From Klebsiella electrica (GTDB lineage: Bacteria; Pseudomonadota; Gammaproteobacteria; Enterobacterales; Enterobacteriaceae): DNA of 64,000 nucleotides. A model generated the notes under the pieces. That model did not search any database. It was not told where the DNA came from and saw only the letters and a program-made list of their open reading frames with translations. The DNA is taken from assembly GCF_006711645.1 (NCBI RefSeq), contig NZ_CP041247.1:1426001-1490000 (forward strand). Reading direction: 5' to 3'. Made by a program: the position numbers and the translations under genes. This document shows, in pieces, positions 56,694 to 64,000 of the stretch (positions within the stretch are counted from its first letter, which is position 1; every line of letters starts with the position of its first letter).

Positions 56694-57323
56694 TTATTGG
56701 TGTTGTATTTTTATCAGCGCCTGAACGGTGGCCGGGCGCTGACGAATGCGTTCAAACCAGTTATGAATTGCCGGAAAATGTGCGAGATCAATACGCTGGC
56801 GAGGGTGGGCGCGCACCCACGGCCAGCAGGCAATGTCGGCAATACTGTAATGTTCGCCGCCAAGCCATGGACTGACCTCCAGACGACGGTTCAGTACGCT
56901 ATACAGCCGCTGGGTCTCGACCTGATAACGCTCTATGGCATAGGGCACCGCCTGCGGCGCGCGATGGTTGAAATGGTGATTCTGTCCCAGCATAGGGCCT
57001 AATCCGCTGACTTGCCAGAACAGCCACTGTAGCGTGGTGTGACGCTCACGCAGCTCGCTACTCAACAATTTCCCCGACTTTTCAGCCAGATAAAGAAGAA
57101 TCTCCCCGGATTCAAACAGGCCGAGCGGCGCCCCGCCGTCGACGGGGACGTGGTCGACGATGGCCGGAATTTTGTTATTCGGCGAGAGAGCGAGAAACTG
57201 TGGGCGAAACTGTTCCCCTTTGCTGATATCGACCCGAATCAGCCGCCAGGCTAGCTGCGCCTCTTCGAGAAAGAGAATGATTTTTTGGCCGTTAGGGGTG
57301 GGGGCGTAGTAAAGGTCGATCAT
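56694..57323 (-). CDS. yfcG: YfcG glutathione S-transferase-like disulfide reductase
   Basis: 209 residues from ATG 57323 (MIDLYYAPTPNGQKI). Thioredoxin-like GST N-domain with NNKIPAIVDH (cis-Pro) and the LFESGEILLYLAE glutathione-binding motif, then the helical domain (HFNHRAPQAVPYAIERY). E. coli YfcG is a disulfide-bond reductase of the Nu class. The E. coli protein is a few residues longer at the C-terminus. Confidence 0.94.
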   Translation of the reverse strand: MIDLYYAPTPNGQKIILFLEEAQLAWRLIRVDISKGEQFRPQFLALSPNNKIPAIVDHVPVDGGAPLGLFESGEILLYLAEKSGKLLSSELRERHTTLQWLFWQVSGLGPMLGQNHHFNHRAPQAVPYAIERYQVETQRLYSVLNRRLEVSPWLGGEHYSIADIACWPWVRAHPRQRIDLAHFPAIHNWFERIRQRPATVQALIKIQHQ

Positions 57324-57432
57324 GGTGACTCCCGCCGTCGTAGGTCGCACTTGTTCGAGTATAGGCGACCTGTCGCCATCCGGGAGGAGGGGGCGCTAAA
57401 TTTTGCCTGCGGGACCGGGACAGTCGCGCAAT

Positions 57433-57636
57433 TCACGCGCCAGCAAAGGCCTTCAGCCCAGGCGGAACGCGGCTGCCGGGGTAATACAGGTGTAGCCCGG
57501 CAAATGACGAACACCATTCATCCATCACGCTGACGAGCCTGCCGCAGGCCAGATCTTGCTGGATAAACCAGTCCGGGATGAAGGCCAGGCCAAGTCCGGC
57601 AAGTGCCACACAAATGGATGGCGGCATGGCCAGCGC
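57433..57636 (-). pseudogene. LysR-type regulator remnant
   Basis: About 65 codons on the minus strand give only the C-terminal part of a LysR effector-binding domain (VALAGLGLAFIPDWFIQ ... GLHLYYPGSR). The HTH domain and most of the sensor domain are missing. The upstream edge runs straight into an aldehyde dehydrogenase remnant on the + strand, so a deletion removed both 5' ends of a divergent pair. Confidence 0.7.
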
Positions 57637-58066
57637 AAACCATTAAACAGGCGATGGAGACACTGGCGCGCTTCGAATTTATTGAACCGGCGGGGCGTGC
57701 GCAGGTTGTGATGACGCCGGTCGGCGTGGCGGGGTTGATTACGCCGTGGTGGGGGATATCATTAACCATCACCCCGATATCGCTAAAATTTCTTTCACCG
57801 GCTCTACCGCCGTAGGGAAACATATTATCGCCAGCGGCGCGCACACGCTGAAACCTGGCGGTAAATCACCGACCCTCATTCTGGATGATGCCGATGCGCA
57901 GCAGGCGGTTGCGTTGGCGATAGAGTCCGGGCGCGTGCTGGTCAATACCCTTGAACATGAACCGCAGGCGCCGTTCGGCGGCTTCAGGCAATCCGGTCTG
58001 GGACGTGAAATGGGGAAATGGGGTATGCAGGCTTATCTGGAGCCAAAAACGGTGATGGTCGGCTAG
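57637..58066 (+). pseudogene. Aldehyde dehydrogenase remnant with internal deletions
   Basis: Three separated pieces of an NAD(P)-aldehyde dehydrogenase survive: TIKQAMETLARFEFIE to GVAGLITPW (57637-57744), then, in another frame, HPDIAKISFTGSTAVGK to GGKSPTLILDDADAQQAV, then, with about 200 residues skipped, ESGRVLVNTLEHEPQAPF to the C-terminus YLEPKTVMVG. The catalytic Cys region is lost. A normal gene would be about 1.4 kb, so this is a nonfunctional relic. Its partner regulator is decayed too. Confidence 0.8.
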
Positions 58067-58147
58067 CCGTCAGGGGATGCAAAATCCTCATGGTGCGGTA
58101 AGTGACATCCCATAAAAGACAGGATATGTTGACTTATCGCCCCATAA

Positions 58148-58807
<660 letters not shown>

Positions 58808-58863
58808 TTCGCAGCAGCGGTTCCGCTATCATAGGCGCACCGAAATGCGTGGAGACGGAAGAA

Positions 58864-59415
58864 ATGAAGCTGATGTTTGCATCGGATATTCATGGTTCCC
58901 TGCCCGCTACTGAACGCGTTCTGGAACGGTTCGCGCAAAGTGGGGCGCAGTGGCTGATTATTCTTGGCGATGTGTTGAACCATGGGCCGCGTAATGCGTT
59001 ACCCGAAGGGTATGCGCCAGCGGATGTCGCCGTGAAGCTCAACGGCGTCGCGCAGCGCGTGATTGCCGTTCGCGGCAACTGTGACAGCGAAGTCGATCAG
59101 ATGCTGCTGGAGTTCCCCATGACTGCGCCCTGGCAGCAGGTGCTGAGCGAACGCACCCGCCTGTTTCTGACCCACGGGCATCTGTACAGCCCCGAAAAAA
59201 TGCCGCCTCTCGCCGCTGGCGATGTGCTGGTTTATGGTCATACTCATATTCCGGTAGCCGAGAAGCGCGGCGATATTTTCCTCTTCAACCCTGGCTCGGT
59301 CAGTATTCCCAAAGGGGGATTTCCCGCCAGCTATGGCCTCCTGGAAGGGGACCGATTACAGGTTTTAGCACTTGATGATCATCAGGTTATTGCAGAGGTG
59401 GCAATTAACCCGTAA
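58864..59415 (+). CDS. yfcE: YfcE metallophosphodiesterase
   Basis: 183 residues from ATG 58864 (MKLMFASDIHGS). Two-metal phosphoesterase motifs: SDIHG, GDVLNHGPRN, GNCD, THGH and GHTH. E. coli YfcE hydrolyses phosphodiesters in vitro with manganese. GGAG is upstream; the first in-frame ATG 58849 is less well placed. Confidence 0.95.
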   Translation: MKLMFASDIHGSLPATERVLERFAQSGAQWLIILGDVLNHGPRNALPEGYAPADVAVKLNGVAQRVIAVRGNCDSEVDQMLLEFPMTAPWQQVLSERTRLFLTHGHLYSPEKMPPLAAGDVLVYGHTHIPVAEKRGDIFLFNPGSVSIPKGGFPASYGLLEGDRLQVLALDDHQVIAEVAINP

Positions 59416-59472
59416 TTTACCCCCAACCGTAAAGACGCGCCGCGAGAGCGCTTTCAAAAGTAAGGTTTCCTG

Positions 59473-60027
59473 ATGGCGGAACAGAACGATTTGGCAAGCA
59501 CAGAATGGGTAGACATTGTTAATGAAAACAATGAGGTGATAGCGCAGTCCAGCCGCGGGCAAATGCGTGCGCAGTGCCTGCGTCATCGGGCAACCTATAT
59601 TGTTGTTCATGATGGGATGGGCAAAATCCTGGTGCAGCGCCGTACCGAGATAAAAGATTTCCAGCCCGGTATGCTCGACGCCACAGCGGGTGGTGTGGTG
59701 CAGGCCGATGAGCAACTGCTGGACTCAGCGCGCCGCGAAGCGGAAGAAGAGCTGGGGATTGCCGGGGTGCCGTTTGCTGACCATGGTCAGTTTTATTATG
59801 AAGATAAACACTGTCGCGTCTGGGGAAGCCTGTTTAGCTGTGTGTCGCACGGCCCCTTTGCCTTGCAGGAAGAGGAAGTGAGCGAAGTGTGCTGGCTGAC
59901 GCCGGAAGAGATTACCGCCCGCTGCGATGAATTCACCCCGGATTCATTAAAAGCGCTGGCGCTGTGGATGACCCGCAACGCCAACAACGATCAGGTGAAA
60001 ACCGAAAAGCAGGACGAAGCTGAATAG
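59473..60027 (+). CDS. yfcD: YfcD Nudix hydrolase
   Basis: 184 residues. The Nudix box starts [17 protein letters not shown] and runs on to AEEELGI (about residues 77-100). N-terminal part resembles isopentenyl-diphosphate isomerase-type Nudix enzymes ([16 protein letters not shown]). Substrate unknown. It ends 3 bases before the convergent LacI-type gene, and in E. coli yfcC would be next. Confidence 0.93.
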   Translation: MAEQNDLASTEWVDIVNENNEVIAQSSRGQMRAQCLRHRATYIVVHDGMGKILVQRRTEIKDFQPGMLDATAGGVVQADEQLLDSARREAEEELGIAGVPFADHGQFYYEDKHCRVWGSLFSCVSHGPFALQEEEVSEVCWLTPEEITARCDEFTPDSLKALALWMTRNANNDQVKTEKQDEAE

Positions 60028-60030
60028 ATT

Positions 60031-61050
60031 TTAGCAGCTATCCCGCAGGCACAAACTGGAGACGATCGTTTTTTGATCGCTCCAGTTTCCGTCATTAAGG
60101 CGCGCAAGCAGAGCTCTCCCGGCCTCAATGCCGATCTTATGGTGTGGCACCGTCATTGTTGTTAATGGGGGCTGGCAAACCCGGCTCACATCATGGTTGC
60201 CAAATCCAACAACGGCCAGATCGTCAGGTACTTTGATACGCCGACGCTGGCATTCATACAATACTCCGCAGGCCAGCTCATCTGAAACACAGACCAGAGC
60301 GTCCAGCTCAGGCCAGGCGAGTAAAAACTCCGGCAATTGCGAAGCACCGGTAGAGAAACTGGGCGGCAGGGCGGCATTAATCACCCGATTCGGTGAGAGA
60401 TGATGGCGTAGCATCGCTTTATACCAGCCCTGCAGGTGTTGCTGAAAAATCCACTGTTCCTGGTTAGCGCACAGCAGGCCGATGTTCTGGTAGCCACGCT
60501 TGATTAACATTTCCGTTAGCTCATACATGGCGGCGACATTATCTATTCCGATATTCATATCAATAGGATCGGCACGCATCGCACCCATCTCCATCACCGG
60601 AATAGAGGCATTCTTCAACCAGTGACGGACGGTATCAGAGTGTTCGACGCTGAGCAAAATCGCCGCCGCAATGTTTGATGCCAGCAGCGTTTCGAGTAAT
60701 TTTTCTTCTTGTTCAAGACGATGCTGCGATTCCGCCAGCATGATCTGGTATCCGGCAGGTTGAAGCACCTGCTGAAGTCCGGCAAACATTTCCGAGCAAC
60801 CCGCTTCGGAAAGATTGGGGACGACCATGGCAATCGTCCATGAGGAGGCCGAGGCCAGCGCGCTGGCGGCGAGGTTGGGCATATATCCCAGCTCTTGCAC
60901 CGCGGCTTCAATTTTTTCACGCAGTTTATCGGAAACCTGCTCCGGCGTGCGGAGTGCCCGGGACACGGTCATCGTGCCCACGCCGGCAAGCTGTGCGACA
61001 TCGGCAAGTGTTACTTTACCGGTACTACGCCGTTTTCGGGTTAGAGACAT
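60031..61050 (-). CDS. LacI-family transcriptional regulator of the PTS/transketolase operon
   Basis: 339 residues from ATG 61050 (MSLTRKRRSTGKV), with AGGAAGG just upstream; the frame is open 42 codons farther without homology. The HTH VTLADVAQLAGVGTMTVSRAL and hinge YMPNLAASALAS are GntR/LacI-like, followed by a periplasmic-binding-type sugar domain. It is divergent from a PTS operon with two palindromes between them, so it probably represses that operon and itself. The inducer is unknown; a sugar phosphate is likely. Confidence 0.88.
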   Translation of the reverse strand: MSLTRKRRSTGKVTLADVAQLAGVGTMTVSRALRTPEQVSDKLREKIEAAVQELGYMPNLAASALASASSWTIAMVVPNLSEAGCSEMFAGLQQVLQPAGYQIMLAESQHRLEQEEKLLETLLASNIAAAILLSVEHSDTVRHWLKNASIPVMEMGAMRADPIDMNIGIDNVAAMYELTEMLIKRGYQNIGLLCANQEQWIFQQHLQGWYKAMLRHHLSPNRVINAALPPSFSTGASQLPEFLLAWPELDALVCVSDELACGVLYECQRRRIKVPDDLAVVGFGNHDVSRVCQPPLTTMTVPHHKIGIEAGRALLARLNDGNWSDQKTIVSSLCLRDSC

Positions 61051-61161
61051 ACACCTTCCTGCTGACCAGACGCGTTTTATTATGATCCCTTGCTGCACGT
61101 GACAGGCAGTATACGCCTTAAATCCCTTTTTTTGCTGTGATTTCATCCCATGATTATAATT

Positions 61162-61175
61162 TGATAGCGCTATCA
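61162..61175. promoter_or_regulatory. LacI-type operator, copy 1
   Basis: TGATAGCGCTATCA is a perfect 14-base palindrome of the LacI/GalR type. Its centre is 34 bases from copy 2. Confidence 0.8.
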
Positions 61176-61195
61176 CAATTCTGAATGTTAAACAT

Positions 61196-61209
61196 TGGTA
61201 GCGCTATCT
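61196..61209. promoter_or_regulatory. LacI-type operator, copy 2
   Basis: TGGTAGCGCTATCT shares the TAGCGCTA core of copy 1. The spacing of about three helical turns could let a tetramer or two dimers bind on the same face. Confidence 0.7.
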
Positions 61210-61287
61210 TTGTGAGCCTGATCGCAGCCAGGAACGAAGGTGTTGAATAGAGTTTGCTCATCTTTTGCGTTGAAGCGGGAGTAAAAA

Positions 61288-61731
61288 GTGCTCAAAAACT
61301 GGATATATGATACGACCATCACCCTTAAGGATAGCGTTGAGAACTGGCCGCAGGCGCTGGAGCTGTGTGCGAAACCGCTGCTGGATCTGCAGGTGATTTC
61401 GCCGGAATACGTTACGGCAATCGTTGAACAACACCGCACATTGGGACCTTATTATGTGCTGGCACCAGGGCTGGCAATGCCGCACGCTCGGCCGGAAGAG
61501 GGGGCCAAAGGGCTGGGGCTATCGTTATTAAAACTGAAGAAGGGAGTCTCTTTTGCTGCCGGAGAATTCGATCCCGTGGATGTCATTATTATGCTCGCGG
61601 CTCCGGACAAACATAGTCATATCGACATGCTCGCCACACTGGCTGAATTATTTTCCAGTGATGAGGATATGGCTGAATTACATCAGGCAAATACCCTGGA
61701 GGAGATAAAAAAGATTATCGACCGCTACTGA
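61288..61731 (+). CDS. PTS EIIA component, ascorbate (UlaC/SgaA) family
   Basis: 147 residues from GTG 61288, with GGGAG 6 bases upstream. The phosphorylated His lies in LAMPHARPEEGA (about residue 66), typical of the mannitol/fructose/ascorbate EIIA fold. It passes phosphate from HPr to the EIIB encoded next. It starts the operon facing the LacI-type gene. Confidence 0.88.
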   Translation: MLKNWIYDTTITLKDSVENWPQALELCAKPLLDLQVISPEYVTAIVEQHRTLGPYYVLAPGLAMPHARPEEGAKGLGLSLLKLKKGVSFAAGEFDPVDVIIMLAAPDKHSHIDMLATLAELFSSDEDMAELHQANTLEEIKKIIDRY

Positions 61732-61811
61732 TTTAATTTCCTGATCCGATTTTTCTCAACATTACGCTCAGGCGTGATGGGGACGAACTCTACTCTAAAA
61801 AGGTGATAACA

Positions 61812-62084
61812 ATGAAAATTATGGCTATTTGCGGTTCCGGCCTGGGGAGCAGTTTCATGGTCGAGATGAATATTAAAAAAGTGCTCAAAAAACTGGGTAT
61901 CGAGGCCGAAGTTGAACACTCCGATCTCTCATCCGCCACGCCCGGTGCGGCCGATCTTTTTGTCATGGCGAAAGATATTGCGGCCAGCGCCAGCGTGCCG
62001 GAAAACCAGCTGGTGGTGATCAACAACATCATTGATATCAACGAACTTGAAACGCAACTGCGTACCTGGTTCGACAGAAAATAA
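61812..62084 (+). CDS. PTS EIIB component, ascorbate (UlaB) family
   Basis: 90 residues from ATG 61812, AAGG 8 bases upstream; GTG 61803 is also in frame. The phosphocysteine loop CGSGLGSSFMVEMN is at residues 8-21 approximately. It carries phosphate from EIIA to the incoming sugar at EIIC. Confidence 0.9.
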   Translation: MKIMAICGSGLGSSFMVEMNIKKVLKKLGIEAEVEHSDLSSATPGAADLFVMAKDIAASASVPENQLVVINNIIDINELETQLRTWFDRK

Positions 62085-62105
62085 CCCTGATAAGGCGAGG
62101 TGGAT

Positions 62106-63497
62106 ATGTTTATCCTTGAAACGCTGAATTTCGTTGTTGATATTTTAAAAGTCCCATCAATACTCGTGGGTTTAATTGCCTTAATCGGTCTGGTGGCGCA
62201 GAAAAAGGCTTTTTCGGATGTTGTTAAAGGCACGATTAAAACCATTCTCGGTTTTATTGTGCTGGGCGGTGGCGCCACGGTACTGGTGGGGTCATTAAAT
62301 CCGTTAGGTGGAATGTTTGAACATGCATTTAATATTCAGGGCATCATTCCAAATAATGAAGCGATTGTCTCGATTGCGCTGGAGAAATATGGTGCATCTA
62401 CTGCACTGATTATGGCGTTCGGGATGGTGGCGAATATTATTGTTGCCCGTTTTACCCGTCTGAAATACATCTTCCTGACGGGGCATCATACGTTCTACAT
62501 GGCATGCATGATTGGCGTGATCCTGACGGTAGCCGGTTTTGAGGGCATTGGCCTGGTCTTTACCGGCTCGCTGATCCTCGGTCTGATTATGGCCTTTTTC
62601 CCGGCCATTGCGCAGCGTTATATGAAACGTATTACCGGCAATGATGACATCGCTTTCGGGCATTTCGGTACTTTAGGTTACGTGATCTCGGGCTGGATTG
62701 GCAGCAAGTTCGGAAAAGGCTCCCGCTCTACCGAAGAGATGAACCTGCCGAAGAATTTAAGCTTCCTGCGCGACAGTTCTATCTCAATCTCGCTGACCAT
62801 GATGATTATCTACCTGATCATGGCGGTTAGCGCCGGACGTGAGTATGTAGAGGCGACCTTTAGCGGCGGCCAGAACTACCTCGTGTACGCCATTATCATG
62901 GCGATTACCTTCGCGGCAGGGGTGTTTATTATCCTGCAGGGCGTGCGCCTGATTCTGGCGGAGATCGTTCCGGCCTTTACCGGCTTTTCAGAAAAACTGG
63001 TGCCTAATGCGCGTCCTGCGCTGGACTGCCCGGTGGTCTACCCCTATGCGCCAAACGCGGTGTTGATTGGCTTCCTGTTCAGCTTCCTGGGCGGCCTGGT
63101 GGGGCTGTTCATCTGCGGTCAGTTTAGCTGGGTGCTGATCCTGCCGGGCGTGGTGCCGCACTTCTTTACCGGCGCGACGGCGGGCGTGTTTGGAAACGCT
63201 ACCGGCGGACGCCGCGGCGCGATGATTGGCGCGTTTGCCAATGGTTTGCTGATCACTTTCCTGCCGGTGCTGCTGTTGCCGGTGCTGGGCGCCATTGGCT
63301 TTGCTAACACCACCTTCTCCGACACCGATTTCGGCGCGGTCGGGATTGTGTTGGGCAACCTGGCGCGCTTCCTGTCGCCACTGGCCATCACCGGGCTTGT
63401 TGTGGCGTTGTTCGCGCTGCTGGTGGCGTACAACGTGTTCGCTAAAAACAAATCTGCGGGCGGTAATTCACAGGAAAACACCGGAGCCAAATCATGA
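62106..63497 (+). CDS. PTS EIIC permease, ascorbate (UlaA) family
   Basis: 463 residues from ATG 62106, GAGG 6 bases upstream (GTG 62100 is an alternative). About ten to twelve membrane segments with UlaA-type motifs: VLGGGATVLVGSLNPLGGMF, TGHHTFYMACM and GNDDIAFGHFGTLGY. It imports and phosphorylates a sugar, plausibly a pentulose- or ascorbate-like compound. Its stop overlaps the transketolase start (ATGA). Confidence 0.92.
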   Translation: MFILETLNFVVDILKVPSILVGLIALIGLVAQKKAFSDVVKGTIKTILGFIVLGGGATVLVGSLNPLGGMFEHAFNIQGIIPNNEAIVSIALEKYGASTALIMAFGMVANIIVARFTRLKYIFLTGHHTFYMACMIGVILTVAGFEGIGLVFTGSLILGLIMAFFPAIAQRYMKRITGNDDIAFGHFGTLGYVISGWIGSKFGKGSRSTEEMNLPKNLSFLRDSSISISLTMMIIYLIMAVSAGREYVEATFSGGQNYLVYAIIMAITFAAGVFIILQGVRLILAEIVPAFTGFSEKLVPNARPALDCPVVYPYAPNAVLIGFLFSFLGGLVGLFICGQFSWVLILPGVVPHFFTGATAGVFGNATGGRRGAMIGAFANGLLITFLPVLLLPVLGAIGFANTTFSDTDFGAVGIVLGNLARFLSPLAITGLVVALFALLVAYNVFAKNKSAGGNSQENTGAKS

Positions 63498-64000
63498 ATG
63501 TGAATGAGATAACCCATCTGGCGCGTGAGATCCGCGTCGAGACCCTGAAGTCACTGACCCGGCTGGGTTTTGGTCACTACGGTGGCAGTATGTCGGTCGT
63601 TGAAACGCTGGCGGTTTTATACGGTGCGGTAATGAAAATTGACCCCGCCGATCCGGACTGGCCGGAGCGAGACTACTTTGTCCTGTCAAAAGGGCACGCT
63701 GGCCCGGCGCTGTACAGTACGCTCGCGATCAAAGGTTACTTCCCGATGGAAGAGTTGAGCACGCTGAATCAGAACGGTACACGCTTGCCAAGTCATCCGG
63801 ATCGTCTGAAAACGCGTGGCGTGGATGCCACCACGGGTTCGCTGGGACAGGGGATCTCAATTGCAGGCGGAATGGCGCTGTCGCATAAGCTGGCAGGTCG
63901 ACCCAACCGGGTTTTCTGCATTGTCGGCGATGGCGAGCTGAACGAAGGGCAGTGCTGGGAAGCCTTTCAGTTTATTGCCCACCATCGCCTGAATAACCTG
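63494..64000 (+). CDS. Transketolase N-terminal subunit, 5' part
   Basis: 169 codons from ATG 63494, open to the window edge. The thiamine-diphosphate motif starts GDGELNEGQ; HYGGSMSVVETLAVLYG, SKGHAGPALYS and TTGSLGQGISIAGGMA are typical of the split transketolase alpha (N-terminal) subunit. The beta subunit is presumably downstream outside the window. Coupled to the PTS EIIC, it suggests the imported sugar phosphate enters the pentose-phosphate pool by two-carbon transfer. Confidence 0.9.
   Translation, partial: MNVNEITHLAREIRVETLKSLTRLGFGHYGGSMSVVETLAVLYGAVMKIDPADPDWPERDYFVLSKGHAGPALYSTLAIKGYFPMEELSTLNQNGTRLPSHPDRLKTRGVDATTGSLGQGISIAGGMALSHKLAGRPNRVFCIVGDGELNEGQCWEAFQFIAHHRLNNL

Overview
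The window is a chromosomal segment of a GC-rich member of the Enterobacteriaceae. From about 19.5 kb to 60 kb its gene order is the Escherichia coli order yfdC-mlaA-fadL ... yfcH-folX-yfcG-yfcF-yfcE-yfcD. Proteins such as PrmB, AroC, AccD, PurF, HisJ and FabB look close to the E. coli versions as I remember them. The higher GC content, a type VI secretion system (T6SS) beside argW, and the accessory PTS suggest Klebsiella, Raoultella or a close relative. The genus cannot be fixed by eye.

Bases 1-19311 hold the downstream part of a T6SS cluster, all on the + strand. It runs: tssH/clpV (3' part), an L,D-transpeptidase-like effector with a small membrane protein, vgrG, an AT-rich effector/immunity cassette, PAAR, an unnamed membrane protein, tssM, tssA, a small lipoprotein, tssF, tssG, tssJ, tssE and a VasL-type TssA-like gene. 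The genes for sheath, Hcp, TssK and TssL are not here and presumably lie upstream. The cluster ends at the 3' end of tRNA-Arg(CCU) argW, a classic island attachment site, and argW lacks its encoded CCA.

Bases 19500-53700 are conserved core genome. They hold lipid and fatty-acid genes (mlaA, fadL, fadI, fadJ, fabB), sixA, smrB, prmB, aroC, mepA, yfcA, epmC, yfcL, mnmC, yfcJ, flk, the pdxB-usg-truA-dedA and accD-folC-dedD groups, cvpA-purF-ubiX, and the argT/hisJQMP amino-acid transporter. Several textbook control sites are readable: FadR boxes at fadL, fadI and fabB, a FabR palindrome at fabB, a PurR box at cvpA, and sigma-54 promoters with NtrC-like sites at argT and hisJ.

Bases 53700-64000 alternate core yfc genes with variable DNA. 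A GNAT acetyltransferase is followed by a toxin-antitoxin-like pair whose first gene is broken by a 2-base deletion. A decayed LysR/aldehyde dehydrogenase pair lies between yfcG and yfcF. After yfcD comes a LacI-type regulator divergent from an ascorbate-family PTS (EIIA, EIIB, EIIC) and a split transketolase, with two palindromic operators in the shared intergenic region.

The most interesting material is the T6SS effector cassette at 3.95-7.0 kb: a probable two-domain peptidoglycan hydrolase split by a frameshift and flanked by two exported candidate immunity proteins. The argW scar and the hidden toxin-like pseudogene with its operator-promoter come next.
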